Assembly: GCA_963573315.1 (NCBI GenBank)
Contig: OY752141.1
Span: 3,348,001-3,412,000, forward strand
Length of the DNA stretch: 64,000 bases
Reading direction: 5' to 3'
Origin: Entomortierella parvispora
Taxonomy: Eukaryota; Mortierellomycota; Mortierellomycetes; Mortierellales; Mortierellaceae
The notes under the pieces were generated by a model. That model saw only the letters and a list, made by a program, of their open reading frames with translations. It did no database searches and was not told the DNA's origin. This document shows positions 18,723 through 30,519 of this stretch, one piece after another (position 1 is the stretch's first letter; every line of letters starts with the position of its first letter). Both the position numbers and the translations under genes were made by a program.

Positions 18723-20956
18723 CTAACGGTATCGACCTCCACCACCCAAGGGCGGAGGAGGAGGTGCGCGGCCTCCTAGTGTGGACAGATCCAATGGAAT
18801 GGCTAGTTTGAAAAAGACAAAAAAAAAAAAAAAAAGTGTCAGTCTATGGGAATGGCGTCCTTGCGTCTCTGTCATTGGAGAATTGGCGGCATCTTGATTA
18901 TCGTGAACTTACAACTGCCGGTGGAATTGCCGCTGGGATATACTTTTGATCCATGGCTATTGCTGGGTCGTGGTGCTGGGAATTCGCCTGCCATCCTAAA
19001 TGTCCATCGGCCTTCTGTGGCTGGAGGTTCGGCTACAATTGAAAAAGCAATTGATGTGTTAATCTCAAGGAAGAAACGAGGAAAAAAGGCGTCTCAGTTC
19101 ACTCTTTGCTTTACCTTGCTTTGGTGTTGATGTTATAGGCGACATGGGCCTGATATCTGCTCTTTGAGGCGTCGAGCCTGACCGGGGTCTAGGTCCTGAT
19201 CCAGGTAATGCAGGCAGCATGGTGGGAGGTGGGCGGGTCCTGTTTGGTGGTGTTGCTGTAACGATGGGTGAGGGTAATGTAGGGGGCGCAGGAGTAGCAC
19301 GGACGGGCTGCTGAGGAGGCGCACGGGCTGGTGGGCCTGGAGTAGGGCGGGAAGGCGCTGCTGATGATCCAACCGCAGGTGATACTGCTCCATTGATTCT
19401 TGGTGGAGGTGGTGGTCCCGTTTTCCTGGAGGGGGGAGGGGGAGCGGCAGAGCGGGTAGGAAGGGATGGAGGAATTGCAGGGACGGTGCGTCCAGGGGTT
19501 GGTGGAGGGGCAGGGACGGAACGGGCAGGAGATGCTGGGGCCGAGGATCCATTGACGGGTGGTGGTGCGGGAATTGAGCGTGCAGGCGAGCCACGGTTTG
19601 GTGGAGGTACTGCTGAGGGAGGGGTCATGGGAGCCTGGCGCACTGGCGGCGGTGTCCGTCCTGGAAGACTGGGCGGGGTTGCTGTTGGTGTTGGTGGTGC
19701 AGGGGTTGCGCGTGCGGGGCTGTCAAAGGTGGGTGGTTTCGGCAATCCTCGGGCAGGGGTTCCATTGGTACTGCTGCTGCTGCTGCTGCCGGCACTGTGG
19801 TCGGCTATAGGCGAGGCACAGACAATGAGGAACAAAGTGTTAGTTCATCAGGTCTAGACAAGCCCGAGCTTTGCTTGTCGCCCTTTGGCAATGGGCTTCT
19901 GTCAGATGAGAGCCGCTCATCCCAACCAAGGCAATATAACATGGTTTTGTAAATATAACTCTCAATGTCGTTTCCACGGCCATCATTCCATCCAGCATGG
20001 ACGCGTCCTGATCCAGATGGGTGCCAAGGGTTGGTCTGCAGCCTGCAGCCTGCAGGTTTGTTTTCAGCAAAACAGCGTGCAAAGCAAAGCGGGTGCCTTT
20101 GGTCCATGAATGACGCCAGTTGCTTCTCCTTGTGTACCTTCCCCCCCTTTTGCTCTGCAGCCGACTGAGAATCCTCGCAGAGGGACAGGAGATCGCCTTG
20201 CTCCAAGGAAAAAGATATAAACAGACCCGCTGGCTGTCCAGCAAAAAGCCAAGAGTCCAGCTCCAGATGCCAAGAGATTCTTTCTGCAGTCGTTTGCATT
20301 TCGTCATGAATGTCTCTCTCTCTCTCTACTCTCGCCCCTTCCTTGGAGCGAGCAAAAGAAGAAAGAACAGAAAAAAAAAGGGCAAACAGCCCAAAAAAAA
20401 AAAAAAAATCTCGAGTGTCGCTTACCGCCCGTGTCCAGACCGCCGCTTCGACTCTTGAGTTTGGGCATTCCACCGGCGAAAAGCCCACCAAGCTGAGGCG
20501 CGCCTCCAGCTCCAGCACCGCCTGCGCTGCCGTTGCTGTTGCCATGGCCGTTGCTTGCGCCTCCAATCTGAGGCGGCCTTGCGATTGATCCTCCTCCGCC
20601 TGCAGCTCCCTTTGGTGCCGCTGGTTTTTTTTTGTTATAAAGAGAAAAGAAAAAAAAAAGAGAGAAAGAGTGGGTGTTCAGTTGGAAGCATTCTATTGGG
20701 ACAAGTACTGCGGCAATCGCAGAAAAAGACCGAGGAGAGGAGAGGACATGAGAAGCAACAAGGACGAGGTCGGGTCAGTTCAGCACTTACCGATGACGGG
20801 TGCAGAACGATCGTTGGTGACAGCCTTCTTGAGCCTGGCTCCGCCTTGAATCTGGCTGAGGAGGGCATTGCGGTCTTTGGATGGAGGAGGGAGAGCGGGG
20901 GCGGGGGGTCCACCGCCTGGAGGAGGGGGAGGTGGGGGAGGAGGTGGTGGGGGCAT
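18723..20956 (-). CDS. vrp1: verprolin / WIP family actin-binding protein
   Basis: Cytoskeletal adaptor that binds actin through a WH2 motif and WASP-type proteins through its C-terminus; acts at actin patches during endocytosis and polarised growth. Exons (minus): 20956-20791, 20620-20426, 19804-19115, 19032-18913, 18802-18723 (416 aa). It starts MPPPPPPPPPPPPGGG, followed by a WH2 motif (RNALLSQIQGGARLKKA, about residues 29-45) and a Gly/Asn-rich part ending GGMPKLKSRGG. A long proline-rich region contains many PPPP and PARSxPAPP units, which could bind SH3 domains and profilin. The WASP-binding-like end has GRWTFRMAGEFPAPRP and SIPLDLSTL. The gene is divergent from SEC11, with 290 bp between start codons. 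Confidence 0.92.
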
Positions 20957-21246
20957 GTGTGTCTGAATAGAGGGCGGGCGGGAGGGAGGGAGGGGAGGGC
21001 AAGTGATGAACGAAAGAGAATGAACAATGCAGGAACGCAACGCAACGCAGCGCAAGGAACGAACGACAAAATCGACGAGCGCGCATTGACGTCACGTGCA
21101 CACGCGCGCCCCTCTTTCCGCTGCATGCATCTCTGTCTTCTGTCTGTTCATCTTCTGTCCTTCTGAACCGTTGCTTCCTTACGTCCTCCCTCCCGTCCTC
21201 CCCTCCCCACACCCCACACCCATCACTCGCATCTTTCTTGCCACCC
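20957..21246. promoter_or_regulatory. shared divergent promoter, verprolin / SEC11
   Basis: 290 bp between two opposite start codons. It contains the palindrome-like GACGTCACGTGCAC near 21088-21102, which includes overlapping CRE-like TGACGTCA and E-box CACGTG cores. This is a plausible bZIP/bHLH site serving one or both genes. Confidence 0.55.
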
Positions 21247-22068
21247 ATGAATCTGAGACAGGTACTGCCTTGCTGGCCACCGCCCAGCTCATCTTCCCTC
21301 GTCCTATTCAAACCATTTCCAATCATCCTCTGACGCAGCCGTTCCTCGGCATTCATCTCTTAGATCCTCACAAACTCGCTCAATGTGCTGATGATGCTCT
21401 TTGGCGTCTTCATGTCCTACAAGGCATGGGGTCTCTACACAAACTGTGAATCCCCTCTAGTCGTCGTCCTCAGGTATATAAAAAATCTATGGCAATATAC
21501 TCTTGTTCAACATAAGCAAAAAAACCTAATCAACCCCTTCTATAAAATAGTGAGAGTATGGAACCCGCGTTTGCAAGAGGCGACATCTTGTTCTTGAGCA
21601 ACCCTAGAAAAGCCATCGATATCGGAGAGATTTGTGTCTTCAAGATCCCAGGTCGCGAGATCCCCATTGTGCACCGTGTGATTGATCGCCACGACACGTA
21701 TGTTACTGAAACCGGGAAACGGAATCGAGGGGTGGGAGGAGGAAGGGGCCAACGGGAAGAGAGAAAGAGAAGGGACATACATGTTTACCCTTTTTTTTTC
21801 TTTCTTGCTTTATCACTTGTTTAGACCAAAGGAGGGCAAGCAATTGCTTTTGACAAAGGGCGACAACAACAACGTGGACGATCGTGGTCTTTACCAGGAA
21901 CTTTACACAAACAGGGGAATGATGTGGATCGAACCCAAGGATGTCGTTGGACGCGTCCAGGGCTTCCTCCCTTACCTCGGCATGTTCACCATCTTCATGA
22001 CCGATTACCCATTATTGAAGTATGCTCTTTTGGGAGGTGTTGGATTGATCGTCTTCCTTTACGAGTAG
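21247..22068 (+). CDS. sec11: signal peptidase complex catalytic subunit SEC11
   Basis: Membrane serine protease of the ER signal peptidase complex that removes signal peptides. Exons 21247-21261, 21364-21473, 21551-21697, 21825-22068 (171 aa). It starts with [16 protein letters not shown], followed by a membrane segment ([14 protein letters not shown]). The catalytic serine box reads [17 protein letters not shown] (Ser44), the catalytic His is in IPIVHRVI (His83), and the GDNN block follows. A C-terminal hydrophobic helix reads [15 protein letters not shown]. The length matches the family. The box reads S-E-S-M rather than the common S-G-S-M; the serine and methionine are retained. The 5-codon first exon is supported by phase and by family alignment. 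Confidence 0.93.
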
Positions 22069-22180
22069 GAGAATCCCCCTTCCCTACACTTTTAACGGAT
22101 AGAACTGCAAGAGAGCCAGGACAAATGACATCCTACCTCTTGGACATACCCTTTCTGTCACTTTGATGTATTCCACAAGC

Positions 22181-22186
22181 AATAAA
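22181..22186 (+). terminator. probable poly(A) signal of SEC11
   Basis: AATAAA, about 113 nt after the SEC11 stop, in the convergent gap before the aminotransferase-class-IV gene. Confidence 0.45.
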
Positions 22187-22259
22187 CCACAAAACAGTTT
22201 TCAAGCTTTAATAAGTCAACATGCGTCTGCAAGCAGGTGCGGAGCAAAACGTCAGACTT

Positions 22260-23584
22260 TCAAGAAAACCTCAGTGACACGGGATACTCCTTGCGCACCG
22301 AATTGAAGCACTTTATCTTCTTGTTGGCCTATGAATGATCAAAGAGGCGTTGTATCATTCCTTTCAAACAAAAGACATTTCCAAGGTAGCAACAAAAAAA
22401 AAAGGTCTTACCAAGGCTGCCGTTTTCAGTTCCTCTACAGTTATAACACGCTCGTGGATCTGCCCCTCTTCAAGCAACTTGCGTCTCATAGTTCCGCAGA
22501 GGAGTCCTAATGAACGATGAAGCAACACAAGTCAATAAGCGCTCAAAATACCACCCCTCATCTCCCAAGACCTAACCTGATACGACTGGTGGAGTCACCC
22601 ATTCGAGCTTTCCTGTCTCTGGATTCTCCACTTCAATTGCAATATTGGCAATGGTTGTCTCCATGATTTGGTTGTCCTCGTTATACAAGAGCACATCAAA
22701 TGGTGTGTTGGGTTCCACTGGAGCGCCAATTGGACCGAGACCTGATTGAACAGCAAAGGAAGGGGGGAAAAGGCATCCTGTTTGTTAAGAAATGTCCACA
22801 AAGATTTGGACAAAAAGAATACTCAATTGCCCTCTCCTTGCCTTGTCGCGTTCTTGCTGCATTGTAAACCTCTCGTTCTGTCGTCTTGTGATACAGCCAG
22901 ATGTTGTCCTTCATAGTAGGTTGAGTATCCAAGACCACTATAATCGGCGCGTTCACTAAACACAGAAAAAAGGCAGCAAAAAGGATAATGAGCTAACTAT
23001 CACGAGATGAACTGATTAAAGAGTCGCAAAAACAGGAAAATCTGGATGGGTTTCCTCAAAACTCACCTGCAAAGGATGTTGTCTCTGAAGGCAATCGACT
23101 AGATTGAATAGTCACCGCACCCTCAAAGTCCAGCAGAACTCGAAGCTGTAAAAAAAAGGAAAAGATAGGATCTCTTTGGTTAATGCAAAAGACCCAGTCT
23201 TCAAAATCTGCAGCAAGCGTTCAAACAGATAGCGGTGTTTTTACGCGCTGACGATTGTCCTTTCCACCGTTCTTGATCGCGCCTTCCAACTTGTTGACGA
23301 GTTCTGAGCGGGTTGGGATCTGCTCCTGCAAAAACTTTTCCTTGTCCGTTGCATACGACTCTGCGAGAGCCTTGGCCGAGCTGAGCATCCGAGTGAAATG
23401 ATAATCTTCCAAGAACACGCCGCCGTCTGAGATTGGACGATGAAAACAAAAAAAGAAGAGCACGTTAGAAACGCGTGAGAACAATAAAATACAAAGGAAC
23501 AAGAATTTGACTTGGAGGAGGATGGGTTGTTTGCATACCGTTAGGGTCGTAGAGAATAGTCTCGAGCAGATGCACAGTGGTCAT
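22260..23584 (-). CDS. aminotransferase class IV enzyme, probable 4-amino-4-deoxychorismate lyase
   Basis: PLP enzyme; the probable reaction is 4-amino-4-deoxychorismate to p-aminobenzoate plus pyruvate, in folate synthesis. Exons (minus): 23584-23539, 23426-23245, 23145-23067, 22955-22842, 22741-22577, 22506-22412, 22328-22260 (249 aa). Motifs: N-terminal LLETILYDP and GGVFLEDYHFTRMLSSA; the PLP-binding lysine context YHKTTERxVYNAAR (Lys126); PFDVLLYNEDNQIMETTIANIA; the class-IV signature GLLCGTMRRKLLEEGQI; and the C-terminal IKCFNSVRKEYPVSL. The intron after 22842 begins with GC (AAG|GCAAGG), a GC-AG intron. Class-IV fold is certain. The lyase assignment over a D-amino-acid transaminase rests on the HKTTxR context and single-domain length. 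Confidence 0.82.
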
Positions 23585-23712
23585 GAGGAAGGAAAGAGAT
23601 GGCGAAATGGAGAACGTGAATTATAAAGAAGAGAAAGTTGAATGAGCAAAAGAAATGGAATGAATGAATAAAGAAACGAATGAATGCAATCATTCCGAGT
23701 GAACAAGACTTG

Positions 23713-23718
23713 TTTATT
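23713..23718 (-). terminator. probable poly(A) signal of glucose-6-phosphate dehydrogenase
   Basis: AATAAA on the minus strand, about 50 nt downstream of the stop codon at 23767-23769. Confidence 0.45.
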
Positions 23719-23766
23719 TTTTTTTCTCGACCCTTTTTTCGTGGGGGGGTCATTTTGTCCAACAGA

Positions 23767-26096
23767 TCAGTGGTCCCTCTTGGGATCCTTCTTTTGCTCC
23801 TTCACCCCCTTCTGCTCTTGACCAACGGCCTCCTTTCCGGCCCCCGAGTGCTGGGGCCACACGTATTCCTGCTGTCCACGCGTGTATCCATGCTTGGCCA
23901 CAAACTCCGTCACACCTTCGGGACCCCGGCTTCCGAACGCGTACAAAACTGGGTTGATTTCACCCTGATCAATGGTCTTCAAAATGGGTGTAAAGATCTT
24001 CCAAGCAGCATCCAGCTCGTCATCCCGCACAAAGTTCGAGTGGTCTCCATTCAACGCGTCCAAGATCAAGGACTCGTACGCCTCCGGGATCACAGAATCA
24101 TTGAACCGGCTCGAGTAAGATAAATCCAGATCCGAAATGATGGTCTTCATTCCCAAACCGGGCTCCTTGTTCATCATCTTGACATAAACTGCCTCGTTGG
24201 GCTGGACCCGGATCACAATTTCGTTTCGGGACAGGTTTGTGAACAAGCTGCCGCTCACGTCCTTGAACTGGATCCGGATCTCGGTCTTTTGTTGGTCCAG
24301 GGCCTTGCCACACTTGAGCACGAACGGAACTCCGGACCAGCGTTCGTTATGGATGTAAAGGGTTGCAGCAGCATAGGTGGGGGTCTTGCTGCCCTTGGGC
24401 ACAGTCTTGTCGTCGAGGTAGCCAGGCTCTTTACCATCCGCTGATTTGCTATACTGACCCAGGAGAACGTCCTCCTTCTCGATCGGTGGGATGAACCGAA
24501 GGACCTTGACCTAAGTGAGAAACAATCCATGATAGAGACATGCCACGTCAGCTCCAGGTTACTCTCCAGTAATCACATCCGGGTAGTTGCCGTTTGTCTC
24601 GGTATCTGGCAAAATAATGTCCGCTCCCACAAAAAAAAATAAAAAAATGATTCGCACTCTAATCCAGAGCGATCTTGTCATTCTTCCATGGACTGGACGC
24701 CCAATTGGCCATGACGATACTGCTGCCTTTCCCAAAGGCCGTCATTTCAACAATAACCCCAACCCAACCCAACCAATACTTTTCTGGCATTACCTTCTCA
24801 TCACGGACATCTTCTGCTCCAAGGGACACGGGTGGCTCCATGGCAACCAGGGTCAGGATCTGCAGCAGATCTGCGACCAATTGAGCGGGATAGCGGGATA
24901 GCGGAATAAAACATGTGTTAATAATCAATCTTTTTCTGAAGAGCCCCCTTCAAGAGACAGATGTACACTCCAACTTACGGTTCTGCATCACATCGCGGAT
25001 GATACCAAATTCATCAAAGTAACCTCCTCGGCCCTCGGTACCAATCTTTTCCTTGAACGTGATCTGGACATTGTCGATACTCTGACGATTCCAAACTGAC
25101 CCAAAGATAACGTTGGCGAACCTGAGGATCATCAGGTTCTTGACCATTTCCTTGCCAAGATAGTGATCGATGCGGTAAATCTGAAAGGAGGAGATACAAA
25201 AGTCATTGGGTGAGAAGAGTATTATGAAGGGGGGAAGACGTGTCGTTTCGTGTCAAACCAAGTAGATAGATACAATGAAGATTGTAACATGCAGGAGAGG
25301 GGGAGGAGAAGGGGAAAGAAGGGAGAAGAAGTAGTGGGAAGGGTACATGCAAGAGATTAATAATGTAGCTCTCTCTCACTCCTCGTGTCATGTCATTTTG
25401 TCATGCTTTTACCTCCTCTTCTGTGAACAATGCACCCAGTTCTTTGGCCAGTTTTCGAGAAGTATCCAGATCCATCCCAAAAGGCTTCTCGACAATCAGA
25501 CGGATCACCACATCCTTTCTGTAATTGTTCTTTTTCAGACTCGTGGCCACGGGGATGAAGACGGAAGGGGGCAAAGCCATGTAGAACAAACGAGCGGTTG
25601 CTCCAGAAGTCTTTTCGACCTGCTGGATCTCCTTTTCCAAGACCTGGAAATGCGCATCGTTGTCGTATTGACCATCCTGATAAGAGCACAACTTGAGGAA
25701 TTGAATCAACGCGGCCTTGTCCTCCTCGGACTTGATCTTGATGTATTTGGAGACATGACCCTCAAAGGTGGCCGGGTCCATCTTTGTTCGGGCATACCCA
25801 ATGATGTGCGTATTCTGGTTCAGATACTTGTTCTTGTAGAGCCCAAAGAGTGCTGGGAACGTCTTCTTCTTGGCGAGATCGCCTGAAGCTCCAAGGACTG
25901 ATGGGGGGTCATAGAGAAGACAAAGGAGGAAAGAAAAGAGAAGTCAATGAACAAGGAAGGCGTGGGAGTCCATTGGACAAGTAAAACGCGTGTGGGTGGC
26001 GATAAATGAATGAAAATGTTCCTGTTTACCGACTACGGTGTAGAGGTGTTTGGCGTCGCCTTGCACGGTCTTGGGGGCGGGGGTGGAGGAAGACAT
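23767..26096 (-). CDS. zwf1: glucose-6-phosphate 1-dehydrogenase
   Basis: Cytosolic first enzyme of the oxidative pentose phosphate pathway (glucose 6-phosphate + NADP+ to 6-phosphogluconolactone + NADPH). Exons (minus): 26096-26030, 25897-25413, 25180-24979, 24870-24794, 24510-23767 (524 aa, the usual fungal length). The NADP-binding motif is [18 protein letters not shown] near residue 23. The substrate-binding and catalytic motif RIDHYLGKE is at 187-195, with EKPFGMDL before it and [31 protein letters not shown] after it. [15 protein letters not shown] and RIQFKDV are also present. Phases agree at all junctions. The C-terminus is a charged Gln/Lys-rich tail ([18 protein letters not shown]) beyond the conserved WPQHS. 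It is co-oriented with the aminotransferase-IV gene downstream (182 bp gap) and with PRP6 upstream. Confidence 0.97.
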
Positions 26097-26597
26097 TGTT
26101 CAGAGTGAAGGAATGAGGAATGAGAAGGAGTGAATGAGAAGGTGGAATGATGAAAAGGAGAATGGGAAAGAAAGAAAGAAAGAGAGAAGGCGTGGGTGAA
26201 TACAAATCGATCCCAAGGAGAAGAACAACTTCGCACCCCTCCCTTGTCCCCTTGTCTCTCCTCACGGCGTCATCGCCGGGTCTTGCTTGTCCACCCTCCC
26301 ACACGCAGAAGCGGATTGGCGGGATGAAGAGAGGGTACGCGGGCGACTGTGCGCAATAATGCAAGCACCACTTTGCTTGGACGTCAGGTTCTCTCTTTGT
26401 CCGCATGCTTGCACAGGCCTGCTTCTCTTATCTCTCCTTCCTTCCACCTTCCTTCCACCTTCCTTCCCTTCATATCTCAAGCGGCGTGCCCCTGCACGCA
26501 AGGAGTGATTTTCTAAAGTCCCCGCCCTTTCCCTCTTTCCCATGATTGTTTCTATACCTTCGGGTTTATTTTTTTTTCTCGAGAAACCTCGACTTGT
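26097..26597. promoter_or_regulatory. promoter region of zwf1 / 3' flank of PRP6
   Basis: 501 bp. On the minus strand it is pyrimidine-rich near the zwf1 start. It contains three tandem CCTTCCTTCCA-like units at about 26436-26468. No gene is supported. Confidence 0.5.
26565..26570 (-). terminator. probable poly(A) signal of PRP6
   Basis: AATAAA on the minus strand, about 28 nt after the PRP6 stop. Confidence 0.4.
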
Positions 26598-29500
26598 TTA
26601 CGGTACCACATTCGAGGGCAAAGAAAGTGCCACCAGCATCAGGATGTCACCAGTGTTTTTACCCGTGTTCTTCAGATCCTTGGCCACCGTTTGCCAGTGT
26701 TCTCCATGTCTAGGCTCCGACGCTGTACACCGCACAGTCAGTTCCCTCTTCCTTGCTTCGTCTCCATGTTCAGTCTCAAACTTATAGTGCCAGGCCCAGG
26801 CATCGCCCAGATCAGAGTCAGCCACCTCTGCCTTCTGGAACCATGTCCGTGCCTTCTCCACCTGTCGATCGGCCCAGAAGATCCTCGCTGCTGTGATAAG
26901 TACATGAGCAGAGTTTTCTGATTTCTTGAGCGCATCCACAATCTTGCCCTTGCGCTGCGCCCGCGTCTCCAGCCAAACGGATTCTGACCAAAGCAAACCA
27001 GACGATGGACATTCCTGAAGTGCCTTGGCCATCAATGTCTTGCCCATATTGACATTATTTCCACGCAACTCGATTCTAACGGACTCCAACCTGAGAGTGG
27101 TCAAAAACAAAAGCAAGAAAAAGGATAATAGTTAGGATCCCTCTTTAGAACTCATCAATTGGTATGATGGTTGGAAAGGAATATGCCTAGACCAAACAGA
27201 GAGTGAGTGACTTACCACAACTCGGGTGATTTAGGATTGAGCAAGCGACCGCGCTCTAACTTGGCTCTTGCCTTGATCAGCAAGCCCGCCCGTTCCTCCA
27301 GCCTTGCGGCCATGATCCAGAGCGGTACACTCTTGGCGCAATGGCCCAGCGCCTTTGTAAGGTTCTCTCTTGCCTTTTGATTGTCGCCCCGGTCAATCAA
27401 AATTTGACCTCGGATCATCCATAGTTTCTCGGCAGTTGGGTACTTGACCAATCCCTGATCCAGCAACTGCAAAGCTTCAGTGATCTTGCCCAGCTGACGC
27501 TCCAACACGGCAGACTTCATCCACACCTTCATAGTGTCGGCCTTCACTCGTGCATTCGCCAACAACATTTCGGCACGGGCATGCTCCCCATTTTCGGCCT
27601 CCAGCTTCACAGCTGCCAGCCAAATCTGCTCACTGTTAGGATTCGCCACGAAAGCTGCGTCAAGAATAGCACGCGCTCCCGGCACATCGCCCTAGTCAAG
27701 AATAACAAAAAGATACGAATATAAGTTGCGCGATACAGTCGATCATCCAGCATTCACAAGCATCGGTCTTTGGACTTACACCAAGCCACTTTTCCTTTGC
27801 TCCCATGAGCCAAAGAAACTCTGCATGAGGGCAAAATTTCACAGAGCGCATCAACAACTCTTCCAAAGACGTGGCAGTGCCGTGGGACTTTTCGAGCAAA
27901 GCTGCCCTTCTCCAGATAGACTTCTTGGATGGAAAAGTCTTCAAAGCGTGAGCGTAGATGGCACGCGCGGTATCGTACGCCTTGTTTGCTATCGCGCTCT
28001 CTGCATCCTCCATCCACGTCGACTTGAAATCTGGCTCCTCCAATCCCATGCCGACAGTGGCTCGAACGATAGCTTGACAAGTCTTCACATAGCCATTCTT
28101 CTCGCACTTCTCAGCCTCTGTCAACCAGTCATCACGGCTCAGGGCGGACTCGTGCATGGACAGAGACTTGACACCCACTCCGACCAGGCGCTCCAATCTA
28201 TCCGCGTCTGTGTTGTTAGCCTCCTGCAAACAAAAGGCAGTGATCCAAATCTCGTGTGAAGTCGGGATCATCTTGCGGGCATTGTTGAGGACCTTTTGAG
28301 CATTTTCGTATGTCTCCAAGCGAGCCAGGGCAATCCATAATTCGACCGACTGAGGGACCAGTTCCACTGCACGAGCAAGCAAAATTCGAGCATTGTTGGG
28401 ATCGTCCTCCATCTCAATGGCCTCCTTCCAGAGCACCAACGAGTTTGGTACTAGATCGAGTGCACGGCGAATGACAGTCTTTTTCGTCTTTAAGGTTGTC
28501 TCCAGCTTCACTGCCGTTTGCCAGATTTTCACCGACTGTGGGATCTGTTTGATGGCGCTTGCCAAGATCTTTTTCGCATTGTCCGCATTGTTCATACGGG
28601 CAGCTTCCAGCCAGACATCCTCTGAGGTTGGGCACATCTGACAGCCCTTGTCAATAATATGGCGGGCCTCTGTAAGCTTTCCAGCGAGTTCTTCAAGACG
28701 TGCGGCACCGATCCATCCAGGTGCATGCTTTGGGTTGGTGGTAATAACAGACTTCATCAAAAGTCGAGCTTTCTTCAAATCTCCGATTTCGGACGCGCTC
28801 TTGACAATAATACTGTTCAAGTCCGTCAGGTATCCTTTGGGGTCGATAGTTGTCGATCCCGACGCCGAGTCCGCCATACGATCCAATCGAAGTCCCAAAA
28901 CCTGCTTGTTTGCTTCTCCAATCTCTCTGAAGTTAGTCATTGTTCCTGGTGCCGGTGTGGCAAGTCCGTGTGGCTAATAGAGATATCGTCAAATGGAGGA
29001 TATTAGTTTTGATTTTGTGGCAGTCTAGAAATCAATACGTTTTGCCTCCAAGAGCTAAAAACCAAAAGTGTATAATACCTGTAAATCTAATGTTGTTGCC
29101 ATCTCTTCTTGAGCTCGAGGAAGAAGCGAGTCTGGTACAGGTGCAAACTTTTCGCGCAAACTAGCCTTTTTCCTGTTCTTTCCCGCAATATTAGCCACCT
29201 CAGGCAGGTTTTCCCACTCTTCAGCCGACACTGCGTTCAATCCTCGCTTCAGATCCGCGAATTGGTCCTGAATTTTGGGGCGTTCCTTGATCAGCCTCTC
29301 CTGTTCCTCTTTCTCGCGTGCTTCCCTACAAAGATCAATGATGAGTTCTGTTTAGTCCTTTATCGGTAGATGTTTAAACGCTTTTTTTTGAAATTCATCA
29401 TTTCATTGCGCAGGCGAGCTTTTACCTTCTCGCTTTTGTCCTCTCGCTCAGTTTGGCATCGATGGCGTCGTAAATCTGGTCTGCTTCGGCGTCATCAGCC

Positions 29501-29967
29501 TCGTAGGGAGCCGCGTTGAAGAGTCCAGTCTCGTTATCCGGATCCTGGTATCTTTCATCGTCATCGTCTCCATTTTCGGCGGCCTTTCTCTTTGCCTGCT
29601 CTTGAAGCCGGGCAATGTCTCTAGAAAAGGGGGAAAGCAACAACGGTGAGTTGGAGCTGCGGACGCATCTCTTCCCATGAATTCAAGAAAGGTATCTCTC
29701 TCGGGATTGACTACTTACGCCTCCGTCGGTCCTTCACGTGCAGGTCCAATATCCGAGCGCGTTGTGAACCCTGTAGCTCTAGAAATGGCATCGTAAAACA
29801 GCATTAATGAGATGAATGGACATGAATCACAAAATAAATAAAGGTGCCTCCCTCTGGACATTCATCCATTGTTCAGACATGCAAATCCTTGGTTACCCTC
29901 TGCCAAGACCGGCAATGTAGCCTGGTGGGGCTGCCTTGCCCATGAAGTCCTTTGTCGCGCCAAACAT
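26598..29967 (-). CDS. prp6: pre-mRNA-splicing factor PRP6 (PRPF6/Prp1 homologue)
   Basis: U5 snRNP / tri-snRNP bridging protein in the nucleus. Exons (minus): 29967-29897, 29778-29719, 29620-29426, 29325-29079, 28973-27780, 27691-27216, 27090-26598 (911 aa; the human protein is about 940). The N-terminal PRP1_N domain contains [42 protein letters not shown] and YDAIDAKLSER. From about residue 190 to the end it is built of HAT/TPR helical repeats with recurring units such as APGWIGAARLEELAGK, EDVWLEAARM, SVELWIALARLE, LWLMGAKEKW, LWIMAARLEERAG and GDAWAWHYKFE. The C-terminus RHGEHWQTVAKDL is typical. The start at 29965-29967 gives MFGATKDFMGK before the conserved PPGY block. Confidence 0.96.
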
Positions 29968-30117
29968 GAACAGGTCGATGGTGGAGTTAAACAGAGGGAG
30001 AGAGACGAGTTGACAGATTCAGCCAGGTCCGCGGCATGCATCAGTTTTGGGGGCGCTTCGCTCACCGAAGGCTTAGACAATCAGCTTTAGTCACGTGCTC
30101 GCTCATTTTACGAGATG
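29968..30117. promoter_or_regulatory. promoter region of PRP6
   Basis: Short upstream region; contains TCACGTGC at 30091-30098 (an E-box-like CACGTG). No gene seen. Confidence 0.4.
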
Positions 30118-30384
30118 TCAATTGATGAAAAAATCGTGTATTCGTGTATCTTGTGAGGGAAAGGGTATATGGATCATGGCAGTAAGTCGTAGTCGTGGTG
30201 GTGGGGGAAGGGAGGGGACGTCAACAAAGCAGTGAGACAACTTCAAGGCACCACAGGACGGACGCAAAGCCAACGCGATAGCAATCTGACCCTCCTTGGT
30301 CCAGTTGCGCTCGAGCGCTTGCTGGTCTGCCATAGAATTATGGTCGTTCTGCTTGGCCGATCGATGAGCACGCAGTCGCGCCAT
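30118..30384 (-). CDS. hypothetical small protein (weak support)
   Basis: An 88-codon frame beginning MARLRAHRSAKQNDHN. It has a protein-like first half (basic start, then MADQQALERNWTKEGQIAIA) and a low-complexity second half with PPPP. It is preceded on its strand by a pyrimidine-rich stretch that looks like a fungal 5' leader. No domain is recognised, and the 3' half may be miscalled. It could also be a later exon of a gene beginning further upstream. Confidence 0.3.
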   Translation of the reverse strand: MARLRAHRSAKQNDHNSMADQQALERNWTKEGQIAIALALRPSCGALKLSHCFVDVPSLPPPPRLRLTAMIHIPFPSQDTRIHDFFIN

Positions 30385-30519
30385 TGATGAGGGTGTCCAA
30401 ACAGGAATCGAAAGTAAAGGTAAAAGACACGAAAGATCGCAATTAAGCAAAGTAAACGCAAGGAACGGAAAGTAGGAAAACAAAAGAAGGAAAGAAAGAA
30501 ACGACAATTCAGGAATGGG

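Noticed and set aside
19393..19857. Plus-strand Gly-rich frame opposite verprolin
   Set aside because: Mirror image of proline codons (CCN/NGG) of the verprolin proline-rich region.
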